Notes: generated by a model from the letters alone, not told the origin. Shown: positions 39,866-50,209, counted from the first letter of the stretch. The stretch is DNA of 64,000 bases from Candidatus Aminicenantota bacterium (GCA_029938635.1 JAOZUQ010000001.1:78880-142879), one strand, 5' to 3'. A program made the numbers and translations.

Positions 39866-41059
39866 ATGATAATGCCGGAAAAATTATTAAGAGAGATCAA
39901 AGATTTAAAGACAAAATTATACGGGAAAGATTTTCTTCTCACATGGGAGAAAGACAGGCAGGAACTTGAGCAGGTATTGCTGATGGCTGATGCTCTCAGG
40001 ATACTTCGGGGAAAAAACATATCAACAAGATGTTTTGATTCCGGACTCGCTGTTTCATTGTTCCGCGACAACTCAACCAGGACAAGGTTCTCTTTCGCTT
40101 CTGCTGCCAACCTTCTCGGGCTTGAGATCCAGGACCTGGATGAGCAAAAATCTCAAATTGCTCATGGTGAGACGGTAAGAGAAACTGCGAATATGATCTC
40201 ATTTTTGACTGAAGTGATAGGGATCAGAGATGACATTTTTCTCGGAGAAGGCAATAAATTTATGAGGGAGGTTGGAGAAGCGCTTGATGAAGGTTTTGGC
40301 AGGGAAGTACTCCCTCAACGCCCGGGTATCGTAAACCTCCAATGTGATATAGATCATCCGACCCAGTCTATGGCAGATCTCTTTCATTTAAAGAACCATT
40401 TCGGTTCACTCGATTCACTGAAAGGGAAAAAAATAGCAATGACATGGGCATACTCACCTTCGTACGGGAAACCACTATCAGTCCCGCAGGGGATAATCGG
40501 CCTTATGTCCAGATTCGGCATGGAAGTTTCGCTCGCCTTTCCCAAAGGATACGATCTTATCCCTGAAGTAGTGAAGACTGCATCGGAAAATGCAGAAAAA
40601 TCCGGTGGAAGCTTTACAATTTCGGATTCAATGGATGAAGCTTTCCGGGATGCTGATATAGTTTATCCGAAGAGCTGGGCTCCATGGACTACAATGGAGA
40701 GGAGGACAGAACTTTTAAAAAAGAGTGATTCAAAGGGGCTGGAGCTGCTCGAAAAAGAGAGCCTTGAGAATAACAGAAAATACATGGATTGGGAGTGTAA
40801 TTCCGAAAGGATAAAGAGCACGAAGGATGGAGAAGCATTATATATGCATTGCCTTCCGGCAGATATTACCGGGGTGTCATGTAAAAATGGTGAAGTTGAT
40901 GCTGAAGTTTTCGAAAAGTACAGGAAAGATACATATATAGAAGCCGGGTATAAACCCTACATAATTGCAGCAATGATAATGGCAAACAAATTCAAAGACC
41001 CGTCAGAAGTTCTTAATGGATTTATCAGAAGAGGAGCAGATAGAAGGATAGAGGGATAA
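39866..41059 (+). CDS. ygeW: YgeW-type (knotted) carbamoyltransferase
   Basis: FRDNSTRTRFSFASAANLLGLEIQDLDEQKSQIAHGETVRETANMISFL...MHCLPADI. Confidence 0.93.
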   Translation: MIMPEKLLREIKDLKTKLYGKDFLLTWEKDRQELEQVLLMADALRILRGKNISTRCFDSGLAVSLFRDNSTRTRFSFASAANLLGLEIQDLDEQKSQIAHGETVRETANMISFLTEVIGIRDDIFLGEGNKFMREVGEALDEGFGREVLPQRPGIVNLQCDIDHPTQSMADLFHLKNHFGSLDSLKGKKIAMTWAYSPSYGKPLSVPQGIIGLMSRFGMEVSLAFPKGYDLIPEVVKTASENAEKSGGSFTISDSMDEAFRDADIVYPKSWAPWTTMERRTELLKKSDSKGLELLEKESLENNRKYMDWECNSERIKSTKDGEALYMHCLPADITGVSCKNGEVDAEVFEKYRKDTYIEAGYKPYIIAAMIMANKFKDPSEVLNGFIRRGADRRIEG

Positions 41060-44000
41060 TGACAATTCCTTCCGGGAAAAGCTCAGACAGATTCACCCCT
41101 TTACCGATCGGCAAACTATATTCCTGGATAAAACATGAACTGTCTGCAGATTCAATTTTCGGTATCCCCCGCGAGTTATTCTTCCGGCCGTCAACAGAAA
41201 ACAATTTCCATTTAAGCAGATTCGGGAAATTATTAGAAACTCCGGTAGGGCTTGCAGCAGGGCCCCATACACAACTTGCACAAAATATTATTTCAGGGTG
41301 GCTTACCGGAGCCAGATATATCGAATTAAAAACAATACAGAACCTTGATCAGATAGAAGTTACCAAACCATGTATCGACATGAGAGATGAAGGATACAAT
41401 TGTGAGTGGTCACAGGAATTAAATATCGACCAGTCATTTTCAGAATATCTGAAAGCATGGATACTAATACATTTTCTTAAGAATGAATTAAACATTGGAA
41501 GTGGTGAAGAACAGGGATTTATCTTCAATATGAGTGCCGGCTACGACCTGACCGGGATCAAAGGGAAAAAGGTAAGTGGCTTCCTGGAAAAGATGAGGAA
41601 TTCTGCAGAACACAAAAAACTTCTTATTGAAGAGTTATCCGAGCACTTTCCGGACATTAGCAAACTAAAGATCCCTGATGAAATATCTGATAACATAACC
41701 ATATCGACAATGCACGGGACCCCTCCGGCAGAGATCGAAAAGATCGGAAGATATTTCATCGAAGAAGAGGGCCTGAATACAACAATAAAACTTAATCCAA
41801 CACTTCTGGGCCGGAATAAGGTAAGGGAGATAATCAATAATAACCTGGGTTACGATGTTGAGATCCCCGATTCAGCATTTGAACACGATATTGAATATAA
41901 GGATGCACTCGAGCTTGTCAGGAACCTCAAGGATATCTCAGGAAAGAGAGGATTGTTCTTCGGACTTAAATTAACAAATACACTTGAATGCATCAACCAG
42001 GGAGATATATTCCCGGAAAAAGAGAATATGGCCTACATGAGCGGTAGGGCACTCCATCCGATTTCGGTCAATATTGCTTCTAAGTTCAGAAATGACATTG
42101 AAGATATAGACATCTCATTCTCAGCAGGAGCTGATGCATTCAACATTACAGATATACTATCATGCAACCTTATGCCGGTAACCGTATCCTCCGATATTCT
42201 TAAGCCGGGAGGCTATGGCAGAATAAGACAATACATTGAGAAAATTGAGGAAGCAGTTTCCGCTTCCAAAGGCAGAACAATAGAAGATTTTATAAAAAAC
42301 AAAAGCGGGGACATCAAAAATACACCCGTGAAAGCAGCACTTATCAATTTAAACTCTTATGCAGAAAATATTGTAAGTTCAAAAGAATATAAAAAAGATG
42401 GGTTTAAGAAAAAAGACACAAAAACTATCAGAAAACTGGACTTGTTCGACTGTATTAAAGCTCCATGTACAGATTCATGCGGAACATCCCAGGATGTCCC
42501 GGAGTATTTATATCTGACCTCAAAAAGAAAATTCGATGAGGCTTTTGAAACCGTGATAAAAACTAATTCCTTTCCCAATACGACCGGGATGGTTTGTGAT
42601 CATTTATGCCAGGTGAAATGCACCCGCTCCAATTATGACAATCCACTGAAAATAAGGGAAGTGAAACGATTCCTGGCTGAAAATTACGGGAATAATATTA
42701 AGCGGACCGGGAATCTCCCACAAAAGGGGACAGGTACTATTGCAATAATAGGAGCAGGCCCGTCAGGTTTATCTTGTGCAAGATATCTTTCAGAAGCAGG
42801 TTTTCAGGTAAAAATATATGAGAAAAACGATAACCCGGGTGGGATGATAGAAAAAGTGATCCCTGATTTCAGACAGGGAAGTAATGCTCTGGCTAAGGAT
42901 ATATCCAGGATCACAGATCCGAATATAGAAATTCTATATAACAATTATATTGACCCGGAAGAATTTAAAAAATTGAGCAAAGAAAATAGTTTTGTGTATA
43001 TTTCCACCGGAGCTCCGGAAAGTATCAGGCTTGATATCGTGGGAATCGATTCTCCGGGTGTTTTAGATCCACTCCTATTCCTTTCTGAAGTGAAATCGGG
43101 AAACAAAGTTGAGATCGGGAAGAAAGTCGCAGTGATTGGCGGTGGTAATACAGCAATAGATTCAGCCAGAACCGCACTAAGAGTTGCCGGCAAAAATGCT
43201 GAAGTTACAATCCTTTACAGGAGGACAAAAAAAGAGATGCCTGCTGATAGTGCTGAAGTGATCTCTGCACTTGAGGAAGGGGTAAACCTGATCGAGCTTA
43301 TTGCACCGGAAAGTGTCATCCAAAACAGAGAAGAGAGAGCTTCTGGATTAAGGTGTTTTCGTACCCTTCTTGGGGAAGCTGACAGCAAAGGGAGAAAATA
43401 TCCTGAAAAGATAGACAATTCCGGACTGGACCTCATGTTTGACACCATCATGCCGGCAGTAGGCCAGAGGCCCGAGCCTGCTCTCTTTGATAAAGGAACT
43501 CTCGATCTGAAACGATCAGGGAGACTTTTCAGGGATGGTAACATATTTGCCGGAGGAGACGTGGGGCCGGGCACATCGACAATTGTAAATGCTGTAGGTG
43601 ACGGTAAAGCAGCAGCTGAAATTATTATTAGAGAATCAGGAATTGATCTTACGGACATTAACACTGATCAAAATAGAGAAACACCCTTAAATGAACTTCG
43701 GTTGAAAAAAGCTGTAAGGAAATTTGGTGAACCGCTTAAGGAACTTCCTCCGGAAGAAAGGCTCATAACAGGCCCGGCAATAGCAGCCATGACCCATGAT
43801 GAAGCAGTAGCAGAATCATCAAGATGTCTTCTATGCGATGAACTATGTGACATTTGTGTTTTCGTTTGCCCTAACAGAGCTAATATTTCATATAGTGGCG
43901 ATTTGTTTTCAATAAATATACCTGTATTCGGAAAAACAGCAAACGGGATAGAAGTAATCGGAAAAGAAAATTTCTCCATAAAACAGCAAAATCAGGTCAT

Positions 44001-44379
44001 GAATATTACCGACCTCTGCAACCATTGCGGAAATTGTACAACCTTTTGCCCCACTTCCGGAAGGCCCTTTATGGACAAACCGAGGATCGCTATATCAGAA
44101 GAGAGTTTCAAAGATGATAATAACGTATATTTGATCTCAAGAGAAAACAAAATAAAAAAGATCATTCACAAAAAAGATTCCGGAAAAACCTCATACCATA
44201 CTGAAAACGGGCTTTCCTTTTATTCTTCTGAAAATATTACTCTTTCATTCAAAATGGAGGAACAGGATATATCCGAAATTAGAATTAAGTATAACACCGG
44301 AGTTTTACCGGATTTTAAAAACATTATGACTTTGAAATACCTTCTGGATAACATCCCGGATCATCTGCCCATCTCCTGA
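41059..44379 (+). CDS. ygfK: YgfK-type putative selenate reductase / flavin-FeS oxidoreductase
   Basis: DHOD-like N-terminus; GltD-like CIKAPCTDSCGTSQDVPEYL and IAIIGAGPSGLSCARYLSEAGF; C-terminal CLLCDELCDICVFVCPNRA and CNHCGNCTTFCPTSGRP. Confidence 0.93.
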   Translation: MTIPSGKSSDRFTPLPIGKLYSWIKHELSADSIFGIPRELFFRPSTENNFHLSRFGKLLETPVGLAAGPHTQLAQNIISGWLTGARYIELKTIQNLDQIEVTKPCIDMRDEGYNCEWSQELNIDQSFSEYLKAWILIHFLKNELNIGSGEEQGFIFNMSAGYDLTGIKGKKVSGFLEKMRNSAEHKKLLIEELSEHFPDISKLKIPDEISDNITISTMHGTPPAEIEKIGRYFIEEEGLNTTIKLNPTLLGRNKVREIINNNLGYDVEIPDSAFEHDIEYKDALELVRNLKDISGKRGLFFGLKLTNTLECINQGDIFPEKENMAYMSGRALHPISVNIASKFRNDIEDIDISFSAGADAFNITDILSCNLMPVTVSSDILKPGGYGRIRQYIEKIEEAVSASKGRTIEDFIKNKSGDIKNTPVKAALINLNSYAENIVSSKEYKKDGFKKKDTKTIRKLDLFDCIKAPCTDSCGTSQDVPEYLYLTSKRKFDEAFETVIKTNSFPNTTGMVCDHLCQVKCTRSNYDNPLKIREVKRFLAENYGNNIKRTGNLPQKGTGTIAIIGAGPSGLSCARYLSEAGFQVKIYEKNDNPGGMIEKVIPDFRQGSNALAKDISRITDPNIEILYNNYIDPEEFKKLSKENSFVYISTGAPESIRLDIVGIDSPGVLDPLLFLSEVKSGNKVEIGKKVAVIGGGNTAIDSARTALRVAGKNAEVTILYRRTKKEMPADSAEVISALEEGVNLIELIAPESVIQNREERASGLRCFRTLLGEADSKGRKYPEKIDNSGLDLMFDTIMPAVGQRPEPALFDKGTLDLKRSGRLFRDGNIFAGGDVGPGTSTIVNAVGDGKAAAEIIIRESGIDLTDINTDQNRETPLNELRLKKAVRKFGEPLKELPPEERLITGPAIAAMTHDEAVAESSRCLLCDELCDICVFVCPNRANISYSGDLFSINIPVFGKTANGIEVIGKENFSIKQQNQVMNITDLCNHCGNCTTFCPTSGRPFMDKPRIAISEESFKDDNNVYLISRENKIKKIIHKKDSGKTSYHTENGLSFYSSENITLSFKMEEQDISEIRIKYNTGVLPDFKNIMTLKYLLDNIPDHLPIS

Positions 44380-44453
44380 TATCGACCGGAAAATAATATC
44401 TGATCGCATCTTCCCATTTTGATTTAAAGGGAATAGTGTAATAAAATTACTTT

Positions 44454-46517
44454 ATGAAGAAATCCCTGCTACAATTACTTCTTTTGTCACTTCTGATCTC
44501 ATGTGGGAATGAGATCGAACATAAACAGGTTTTCCTTCCTGACACAATTGATGGAGTGACATGCTTCCTTTTATCTGATCATACGAAGGAGGATCATTTC
44601 ACAGGGAGTTGGGAAGCTCCTTTGCTCTCAGGAAAAAAGAAAAAAAAATCCAGAAGGCCCGGCAAAAGGGCAGGTAAACTGAAATTCATTTCTCTGAAAA
44701 AAGAAAAATACATTCTCGATACAAACTTCTTCTCTCCGGACAACCAGATATCTATTTCATTAGGCAACTCCCGGATCAAACTGGAAGGACAAAAAAAGTT
44801 TTTAAGTGAAAAATTGATAAGAGAGGGAGAAAATTTCATCTCTTTTTTTCCAAAGAGAGGGATGAAATTAAATAATATATCCGTCTTTCCAAAAAGGATC
44901 CTGAGGACGAAAAACTATCAGGAGTTGATTAAAGATGAAAGAACGCTTTTTCTCCCAGGATCACTAAGATATTTTATCAAACCCGAAAATAATGAATATT
45001 TAAATTTAAAACTGGATCTGCAGGGGAGAGAGAGTACAGAGCTGAAAATCCTTTTGTCGGGTGAGAATAAAAAAAAAGAATTCAGAAAAAAAATAAAAAA
45101 CGGGGTTAATTTCACTATCAGGTTGTTACAGGGAGAATTTCAGGAGGTCCTGATCTCATTCCCGGGTCTTAAGAATGGATATTTAACAGTATCTGAAAGC
45201 TTTATTGTTCATAAAACAGATATCAAAAAAAAAGATGAGGACAGGATAAATAAGATCAGAGATCTGGTGAGAGGCAAGAACCTGCTCTTTATACTTCTGG
45301 ATGCAACAAGAAATGACCGTACAGGATATAACGGATATACCAGAAGGGCCACTCCGAATATTGATAAATTTGCGATCAACTCTCTGGTTTTCTCAAATTG
45401 TTATTCAGAAGCTTCATACACACTGGCTTCCACCGGAACTCTTCTCACAGGTCTGCCTCCTGATTATCATGGTGTAATTTCAAGTTTTTATTCATCTCTG
45501 AACAAAAGAGTAAAAACATTGGCAGAAATGTTCCTGGCAAAAGATTATTTTACAGGTGCAATTTCTGCAAACCCCAATTTCGGAAAGGCATATAAATTTG
45601 ATAAGGGATTTACAAAATTTGACGAATTGTTTTTAAATAATCCGGTTGTACAGGCAGAAGAATTTCTGGACCCGTTCAAAAAAATGCTCGACAATTCCGG
45701 AGACAATCCATTCTTTGTATATCTTCATTTACGTGAACCTCATGATCCGTTTGCAATGCCGCCTCCGTTTCTGACCAAATTCCAGAATGAGTTTCAGACA
45801 ACACCAGAAAAAATTCTTTCTATTTATATGGCTTCAGAAGGAAAATATAAGGGTAAAAAGGAGATCAGTATACTTCTCGGCAAACTTTATGACGGAAATC
45901 TTGCTTACGGCGACATGGTGTTCGGAAAGATCCTTGACATCCTGAAGCGGAGAGGTCTCACTTCAGATACAATTGTTGTTTTTCTGTCAGATCATGGAGA
46001 GGCTATAGGAGAGCACGGAGTTTATGGCCACGGGCATGTACTCTATCAGCAAAGTATGAGGATCCCTCTTGTAATAAAGATCCCGGGACTTAAAGGAGAG
46101 ACATATAATTCACAGGTAATCACATCTGATCTTGTACGAACTTTATCAGATATTTTCAAGCTCCCCTATCTTTATAAAATGAACTCTTACGGCAGGAATT
46201 TGCTGATTCAGGGAAAAAAGAGAAAACTTTTTGTCAGATCAATAAATGCGTACAATTATCCGGGATATATGGTCCAGCAATATCCGTATAAACTTATAAT
46301 ACACTTCCCATACAACGATAAAACCATGGAGCTTTTTAACATCGAGACCGATCCGGGGGAAAATCATGAAATTAAAAACAGACCCCTGATAAAAAAGACT
46401 TTATTGTTCTATTTGTTCAATCACCTGAGATTAGCTTCAAAAATAAAACAGGGAATTGTAAATCCGGAGCTTAGAAAAAAAGATATTGAATCTCTCGAAT
46501 CACTGGGATATTTATAA
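44454..46517 (+). CDS. Sulfatase/alkaline-phosphatase-superfamily lipoprotein, noncanonical active site
   Basis: Lipobox LLISC; LLDATRNDRTGYNGYTRRATPNIDKFA...FLSDHGEAIGEHGVYGHGHVLYQQSMRIPLVIKIPG. Confidence 0.85.
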   Translation: MKKSLLQLLLLSLLISCGNEIEHKQVFLPDTIDGVTCFLLSDHTKEDHFTGSWEAPLLSGKKKKKSRRPGKRAGKLKFISLKKEKYILDTNFFSPDNQISISLGNSRIKLEGQKKFLSEKLIREGENFISFFPKRGMKLNNISVFPKRILRTKNYQELIKDERTLFLPGSLRYFIKPENNEYLNLKLDLQGRESTELKILLSGENKKKEFRKKIKNGVNFTIRLLQGEFQEVLISFPGLKNGYLTVSESFIVHKTDIKKKDEDRINKIRDLVRGKNLLFILLDATRNDRTGYNGYTRRATPNIDKFAINSLVFSNCYSEASYTLASTGTLLTGLPPDYHGVISSFYSSLNKRVKTLAEMFLAKDYFTGAISANPNFGKAYKFDKGFTKFDELFLNNPVVQAEEFLDPFKKMLDNSGDNPFFVYLHLREPHDPFAMPPPFLTKFQNEFQTTPEKILSIYMASEGKYKGKKEISILLGKLYDGNLAYGDMVFGKILDILKRRGLTSDTIVVFLSDHGEAIGEHGVYGHGHVLYQQSMRIPLVIKIPGLKGETYNSQVITSDLVRTLSDIFKLPYLYKMNSYGRNLLIQGKKRKLFVRSINAYNYPGYMVQQYPYKLIIHFPYNDKTMELFNIETDPGENHEIKNRPLIKKTLLFYLFNHLRLASKIKQGIVNPELRKKDIESLESLGYL

Positions 46518-46530
46518 AGATTGAGAATAT

Positions 46531-47328
46531 ATGAAAAAAAATTTCAGGGAATACAGAACACTCGGTAAGACCGGGCTTGAAGTCAGCAGGCTTGGTATCG
46601 CTTCCGCATACGGACTGCCCACTGTAGCGATAGAGAAAGGGTTTTATGAATACGGGATAAATTATTTCCTGTGGAGCTCCCCTAAAAACAAAAAGATGGG
46701 GACAGCATTAAAGAACATATGTAAAAAGGATAGAGAAAAAGTGGTTACGGTCTTTCAATCCTACGATCATTCCGGCATCCTCACTCCCCGTTCTGTTGAG
46801 AAAGGGCTGAAGATACTGGGAACAGACTACACAGATGTGCTTCTCCTCGGCTGGTACAATTATCTTCCAAAAAGAGTGCTCGAAAAAGCTATGCTTCTGA
46901 AGAAAGAAGGGAAGATACGGTTCATAGCACTATCGGGACACAACCGCAAATTATTCGGGAAACTTGCATCCGATCCGGATTGCCCGATTGATATTTTAAT
47001 GTTCAGGTATAATGCAGTTCATACAGGCGCGGAGAGAGATATTTTCCCCAATATTCCGGAAAAAGATGCACCCGGTGTTACGATCTACACCTCAACAGCC
47101 TGGAGGAAACTTCTGAATCCAAAAAAAATGCCTTCAGGCGAATCACCTCTGACAGCTGCAGAATGTTACAAATTCGTCCTGTCTCATCCGAAAACAGATC
47201 TCTGTTTTACAGCTCCTTCTACTCAGGAACAACTCGATGAGAATATGATAGCACTTGATGATGGTCCCCTGTCTGAGGAAGAGATGAATCGGATTCGCAG
47301 GATCGGAAAATTCATATATAAAAAATAA
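46531..47328 (+). CDS. Aldo/keto reductase-fold protein, catalytic tetrad not recognisable
   Basis: EYRTLGKTGLEVSRLGIAS...YGINYFLWSSPKNKKMG...SVEKGLKILGTDYTDVLLLGWYN. Confidence 0.8.
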   Translation: MKKNFREYRTLGKTGLEVSRLGIASAYGLPTVAIEKGFYEYGINYFLWSSPKNKKMGTALKNICKKDREKVVTVFQSYDHSGILTPRSVEKGLKILGTDYTDVLLLGWYNYLPKRVLEKAMLLKKEGKIRFIALSGHNRKLFGKLASDPDCPIDILMFRYNAVHTGAERDIFPNIPEKDAPGVTIYTSTAWRKLLNPKKMPSGESPLTAAECYKFVLSHPKTDLCFTAPSTQEQLDENMIALDDGPLSEEEMNRIRRIGKFIYKK

Positions 47329-47342
47329 GGGAGATAAACCTG

Positions 47343-47762
47343 ATGTCAAAACTTATAAGATTTGGAGTTTCACTTAGTTCTGATCTGCTTAAACAATTTG
47401 ATAAACTGATCGACCTAAAAGGATATAAGAACAGATCCGAGGCTATAAGGGACCTGATAAGGGAAGAACTTATCTCGGAAGAATGGAAAGAGGAGGGGAG
47501 GGAAACCGTCGGAGTTTTCAGCCTGGTTTATGATCACCACAGGAATGATCTATCACAGGTTATAAACAATATACAGCATGATAATCTTGACATAATCCGC
47601 TCTTCAACCCATGTTCATATTGATCATAAAAACTGCCTGGAAGTAATAATTCTCAAAGGAAAAAGCAGTGAGATCAAAAAGCTGACAGACCGCCTTACAA
47701 GCACTAAAGGTATTAAGCATGGAAAGCTTATTATGACATCGACCGGATCAGATCTCACCTGA
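47343..47762 (+). CDS. nikR: Nickel-responsive transcriptional regulator NikR
   Basis: RHH N-terminus (LIRFGVSLSSDLLKQFDKLIDLKGYKNRSEAIRDLIRE) and metal ligands THVHIDHKNCLEVIILKG. Confidence 0.95.
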   Translation: MSKLIRFGVSLSSDLLKQFDKLIDLKGYKNRSEAIRDLIREELISEEWKEEGRETVGVFSLVYDHHRNDLSQVINNIQHDNLDIIRSSTHVHIDHKNCLEVIILKGKSSEIKKLTDRLTSTKGIKHGKLIMTSTGSDLT

Positions 47763-47770
47763 AATTCCTG

Positions 47771-48490
47771 TTATCTGTATATATACGGGACTTCCAGTGA
47801 ATTGCTTTCCATCAGGTTTTTATCAGAAAGTATTTTCTTCGATCCCCCTATGGCTTTGATAATACTATTATTCAGAATCATAACATTGTCACAAATCTCT
47901 CCGATCATATTCAGGTCGTGACTTACTATAAGTTTCGTCCCTTTAAAATCCTGAATTAATCCGGCCAGCTCTTTTCTCCCTCCGGGATCAAGTTCATTTG
48001 AAGGTTCATCCAGAAGAAGTATTTCCGGACTACGGGCAAATGCGGCTGCCAGACAGACTCTTTTTTTTTGACCGAGGCTCAAATGATGACTGCTTCTCAA
48101 CTCGAATCCGTCAAGCCCGGCTGAATTGAGGGACTTCTTCACGATATCATTAATTTCTTCTTCCGAGTATCCGAGCTTGTTAAGCCCGAAAGAGATGTCT
48201 TCCTCAACATGCGGCATGAAGAGTTGATCATCCGGATTTTGAAAAACAAAACTTATTTTCTTTCTGATATCATTTATATTCTTCTCTGATTTAATTTCTC
48301 CATTGATAATTATCTCACCACTATTGTTAATAAGGCCTGACAACGCAAGCAGGAGTGTCGTTTTCCCGGCTCCATTAGGCCCGATAATTCCCAGGGATTC
48401 ACCTTCTGCAACTTTAAAGGAAATATTTTTAAAAACTTCAATTCCATCAGGATATGTATAACTTATGTTCTTCACTTCTACAATCGTCAC
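47771..48490 (-). CDS. cbiO: Energy-coupling factor ATPase, Ni/Co (CbiO/NikO)
   Basis: GIIGPNGAGKTTLLLALSGLI...LSLGQKKRVCLAAAFARSPEILLLDEPSNELDP. Confidence 0.92.
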   Translation of the reverse strand: MTIVEVKNISYTYPDGIEVFKNISFKVAEGESLGIIGPNGAGKTTLLLALSGLINNSGEIIINGEIKSEKNINDIRKKISFVFQNPDDQLFMPHVEEDISFGLNKLGYSEEEINDIVKKSLNSAGLDGFELRSSHHLSLGQKKRVCLAAAFARSPEILLLDEPSNELDPGGRKELAGLIQDFKGTKLIVSHDLNMIGEICDNVMILNNSIIKAIGGSKKILSDKNLMESNSLEVPYIYR

Positions 48491-49122
48491 TGCAATCCTC
48501 CATTTCCATCATATCCTCTCATCAGCATTGCATGATATACTCTTTCAGCCCTCTCATAGCTTTTAATGAACAGGATCGCAAGTATCTGACTGTATATTTT
48601 GAATATCCCGGACCCTCCGGTGCCACCTGACCTCAGCTTCACAGCTCTTATCATTTTTTCCATCTCTCCCGTCAACAGGAAAAAATACCTGTACATAAAT
48701 GAGAGGATCATGATCATTATCCGGGGAAAATGCCATCGGGAAAGGGTTTTCATAATATCTGAAAATCTTGTGACCGATACCAGAAGCACCAGAGAAAAAA
48801 TACTTAAAAATGACCTGACCGAAAGTATCAGCGAGTGACTCAGCCCGGATTCCATAAATATAGAGTTAAGTACTATTACCGGGATGATCAGCGGCAGGAT
48901 AACAAGTGTCCTCTTTACAACATGTTTAACCGGGACACGCGAGAAAATCAAGATGATTATCAGAAGTAGTAACAGAGGGAGTGCTGAAAATGATATATAG
49001 TCACCGGGCAATATAGTAAGAATAAGAACAAGTAAGATAACAAATAAAATTTTAACACCCGGGGATAACCTGTGGACAGGAGTGTCAAGCCCGCTGAAGT
49101 GATCCCAGAATGAGTGCCTCAT
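48487..49122 (-). CDS. cbiQ: Energy-coupling factor transmembrane protein (CbiQ/NikQ)
   Basis: Polytopic; MIRAVKLRSG...SYERAERVYHAMLMRGYDG coupling motif. Confidence 0.9.
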   Translation of the reverse strand: MRHSFWDHFSGLDTPVHRLSPGVKILFVILLVLILTILPGDYISFSALPLLLLLIIILIFSRVPVKHVVKRTLVILPLIIPVIVLNSIFMESGLSHSLILSVRSFLSIFSLVLLVSVTRFSDIMKTLSRWHFPRIMIMILSFMYRYFFLLTGEMEKMIRAVKLRSGGTGGSGIFKIYSQILAILFIKSYERAERVYHAMLMRGYDGNGGLQ

Positions 49123-49739
49123 ATTTTTTTCAACTCCAACAGGCCAGGTTTTAATTTTTTGATCATACCCAGAATCAGTACAGTTATAAAACCTTCACCA
49201 ACCCCCGCAAACAAATGAGATGAAAGCATAGCTATCATCCCTGCCTTCAGCGGTATCGTTCCGGAGACTATTAATTCCACCGCACAAATTGCAGCAGCAA
49301 TAAATACTGCCGAAAATGCCGCTATAAATGCTCCTGAAATATACAACTTATTAGAAAATATCTTGAAAATATAATAACCAAGAACGGCCTGGATAACTGC
49401 AATATTCATAATATTCGCACCTGCGGTAATTATTCCTCCATGCTGAAATAGAAACGCCTGAAGCAGAACTGCTGAAGTAGTTATCAGAAATCCCGATAAA
49501 GGGCCGAGAAGTATTGATATCAAAACTGCACCTGTAAGGTGAACCGATGTCCCTCCGAAAACCGGAAAACTTAATAATTGAGCAGTGAAAACAAAAGCGG
49601 CAGACAATCCCATGAGAGGTATCCTCTCAGGTCTTATCTCTTTATCCAGTTTTTTTACCGAAATATATAAAAGAGAAGCTGATACGGCACTCGTTGATAT
49701 TAAAACAGGAAGCGAGAGGAATCCATCAGGAATGTGCAT
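49119..49739 (-). CDS. cbiM: CbiM/NikM substrate-specific component
   Basis: MHIPDGFLSLPVLIST N-terminus; GGTSVHLTGAVLISILLGPLSGFLITTSAVLLQAFLFQHGGI. Confidence 0.95.
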   Translation of the reverse strand: MHIPDGFLSLPVLISTSAVSASLLYISVKKLDKEIRPERIPLMGLSAAFVFTAQLLSFPVFGGTSVHLTGAVLISILLGPLSGFLITTSAVLLQAFLFQHGGIITAGANIMNIAVIQAVLGYYIFKIFSNKLYISGAFIAAFSAVFIAAAICAVELIVSGTIPLKAGMIAMLSSHLFAGVGEGFITVLILGMIKKLKPGLLELKKI

Positions 49740-50190
49740 CCAAGCTCCTCTTCCGGTCTCTTCTGGCTAAAGCAAAAAAGAGAACCCCTGTCAGACCGAA
49801 TATCACCATGATACCTGATAATATCTTAATTCTTCTACCCACAGGTTTTTCAATTGCCTCATCCTGAACTATAGAGGAACCATTAATAATGACATATTTT
49901 GTCCCTCCATGTCCGGTCCCGTCATTGACAACCACCTTCCATTTCCCATCCGCATCAGGGAAGAAAAGGAAACGCCCGTTCCTGTCTGTTACTCCGACCT
50001 GGAACAGCTCATAACCATTTTCAGGTGAATATATAATCACATCTGCATGTGAAATCGGGTCACCGGAATCATATCTTGCCTCGATGCCGGTCCCGCCATT
50101 TATCAATACGATATCAACTCCATGCGAAAATAGGGATAATGGAAATAAAAGAGCGGCAAAAACAATAATTGATAAGAATAATCTATTCAT
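49726..50190 (-). CDS. NikL/CbiL-type accessory component of Ni/Co ECF transporter
   Basis: Signal peptide, HGVDIVLINGGTGIEARYDSGDPISHADVIIYSPENG, C-terminal TM; first gene of the CbiMQO operon. Confidence 0.78.
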   Translation of the reverse strand: MNRLFLSIIVFAALLFPLSLFSHGVDIVLINGGTGIEARYDSGDPISHADVIIYSPENGYELFQVGVTDRNGRFLFFPDADGKWKVVVNDGTGHGGTKYVIINGSSIVQDEAIEKPVGRRIKILSGIMVIFGLTGVLFFALARRDRKRSLDAHS

Positions 50191-50209
50191 CTTTCCTCAT
50201 ACAAATCCA

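Noticed and set aside
47328-47343. NikR box upstream of nikR itself
   Set aside because: Only a 14-nt gap with an SD-like sequence; no GTGTTAC or GTATGA-type site seen here or upstream of the aldo/keto reductase gene.
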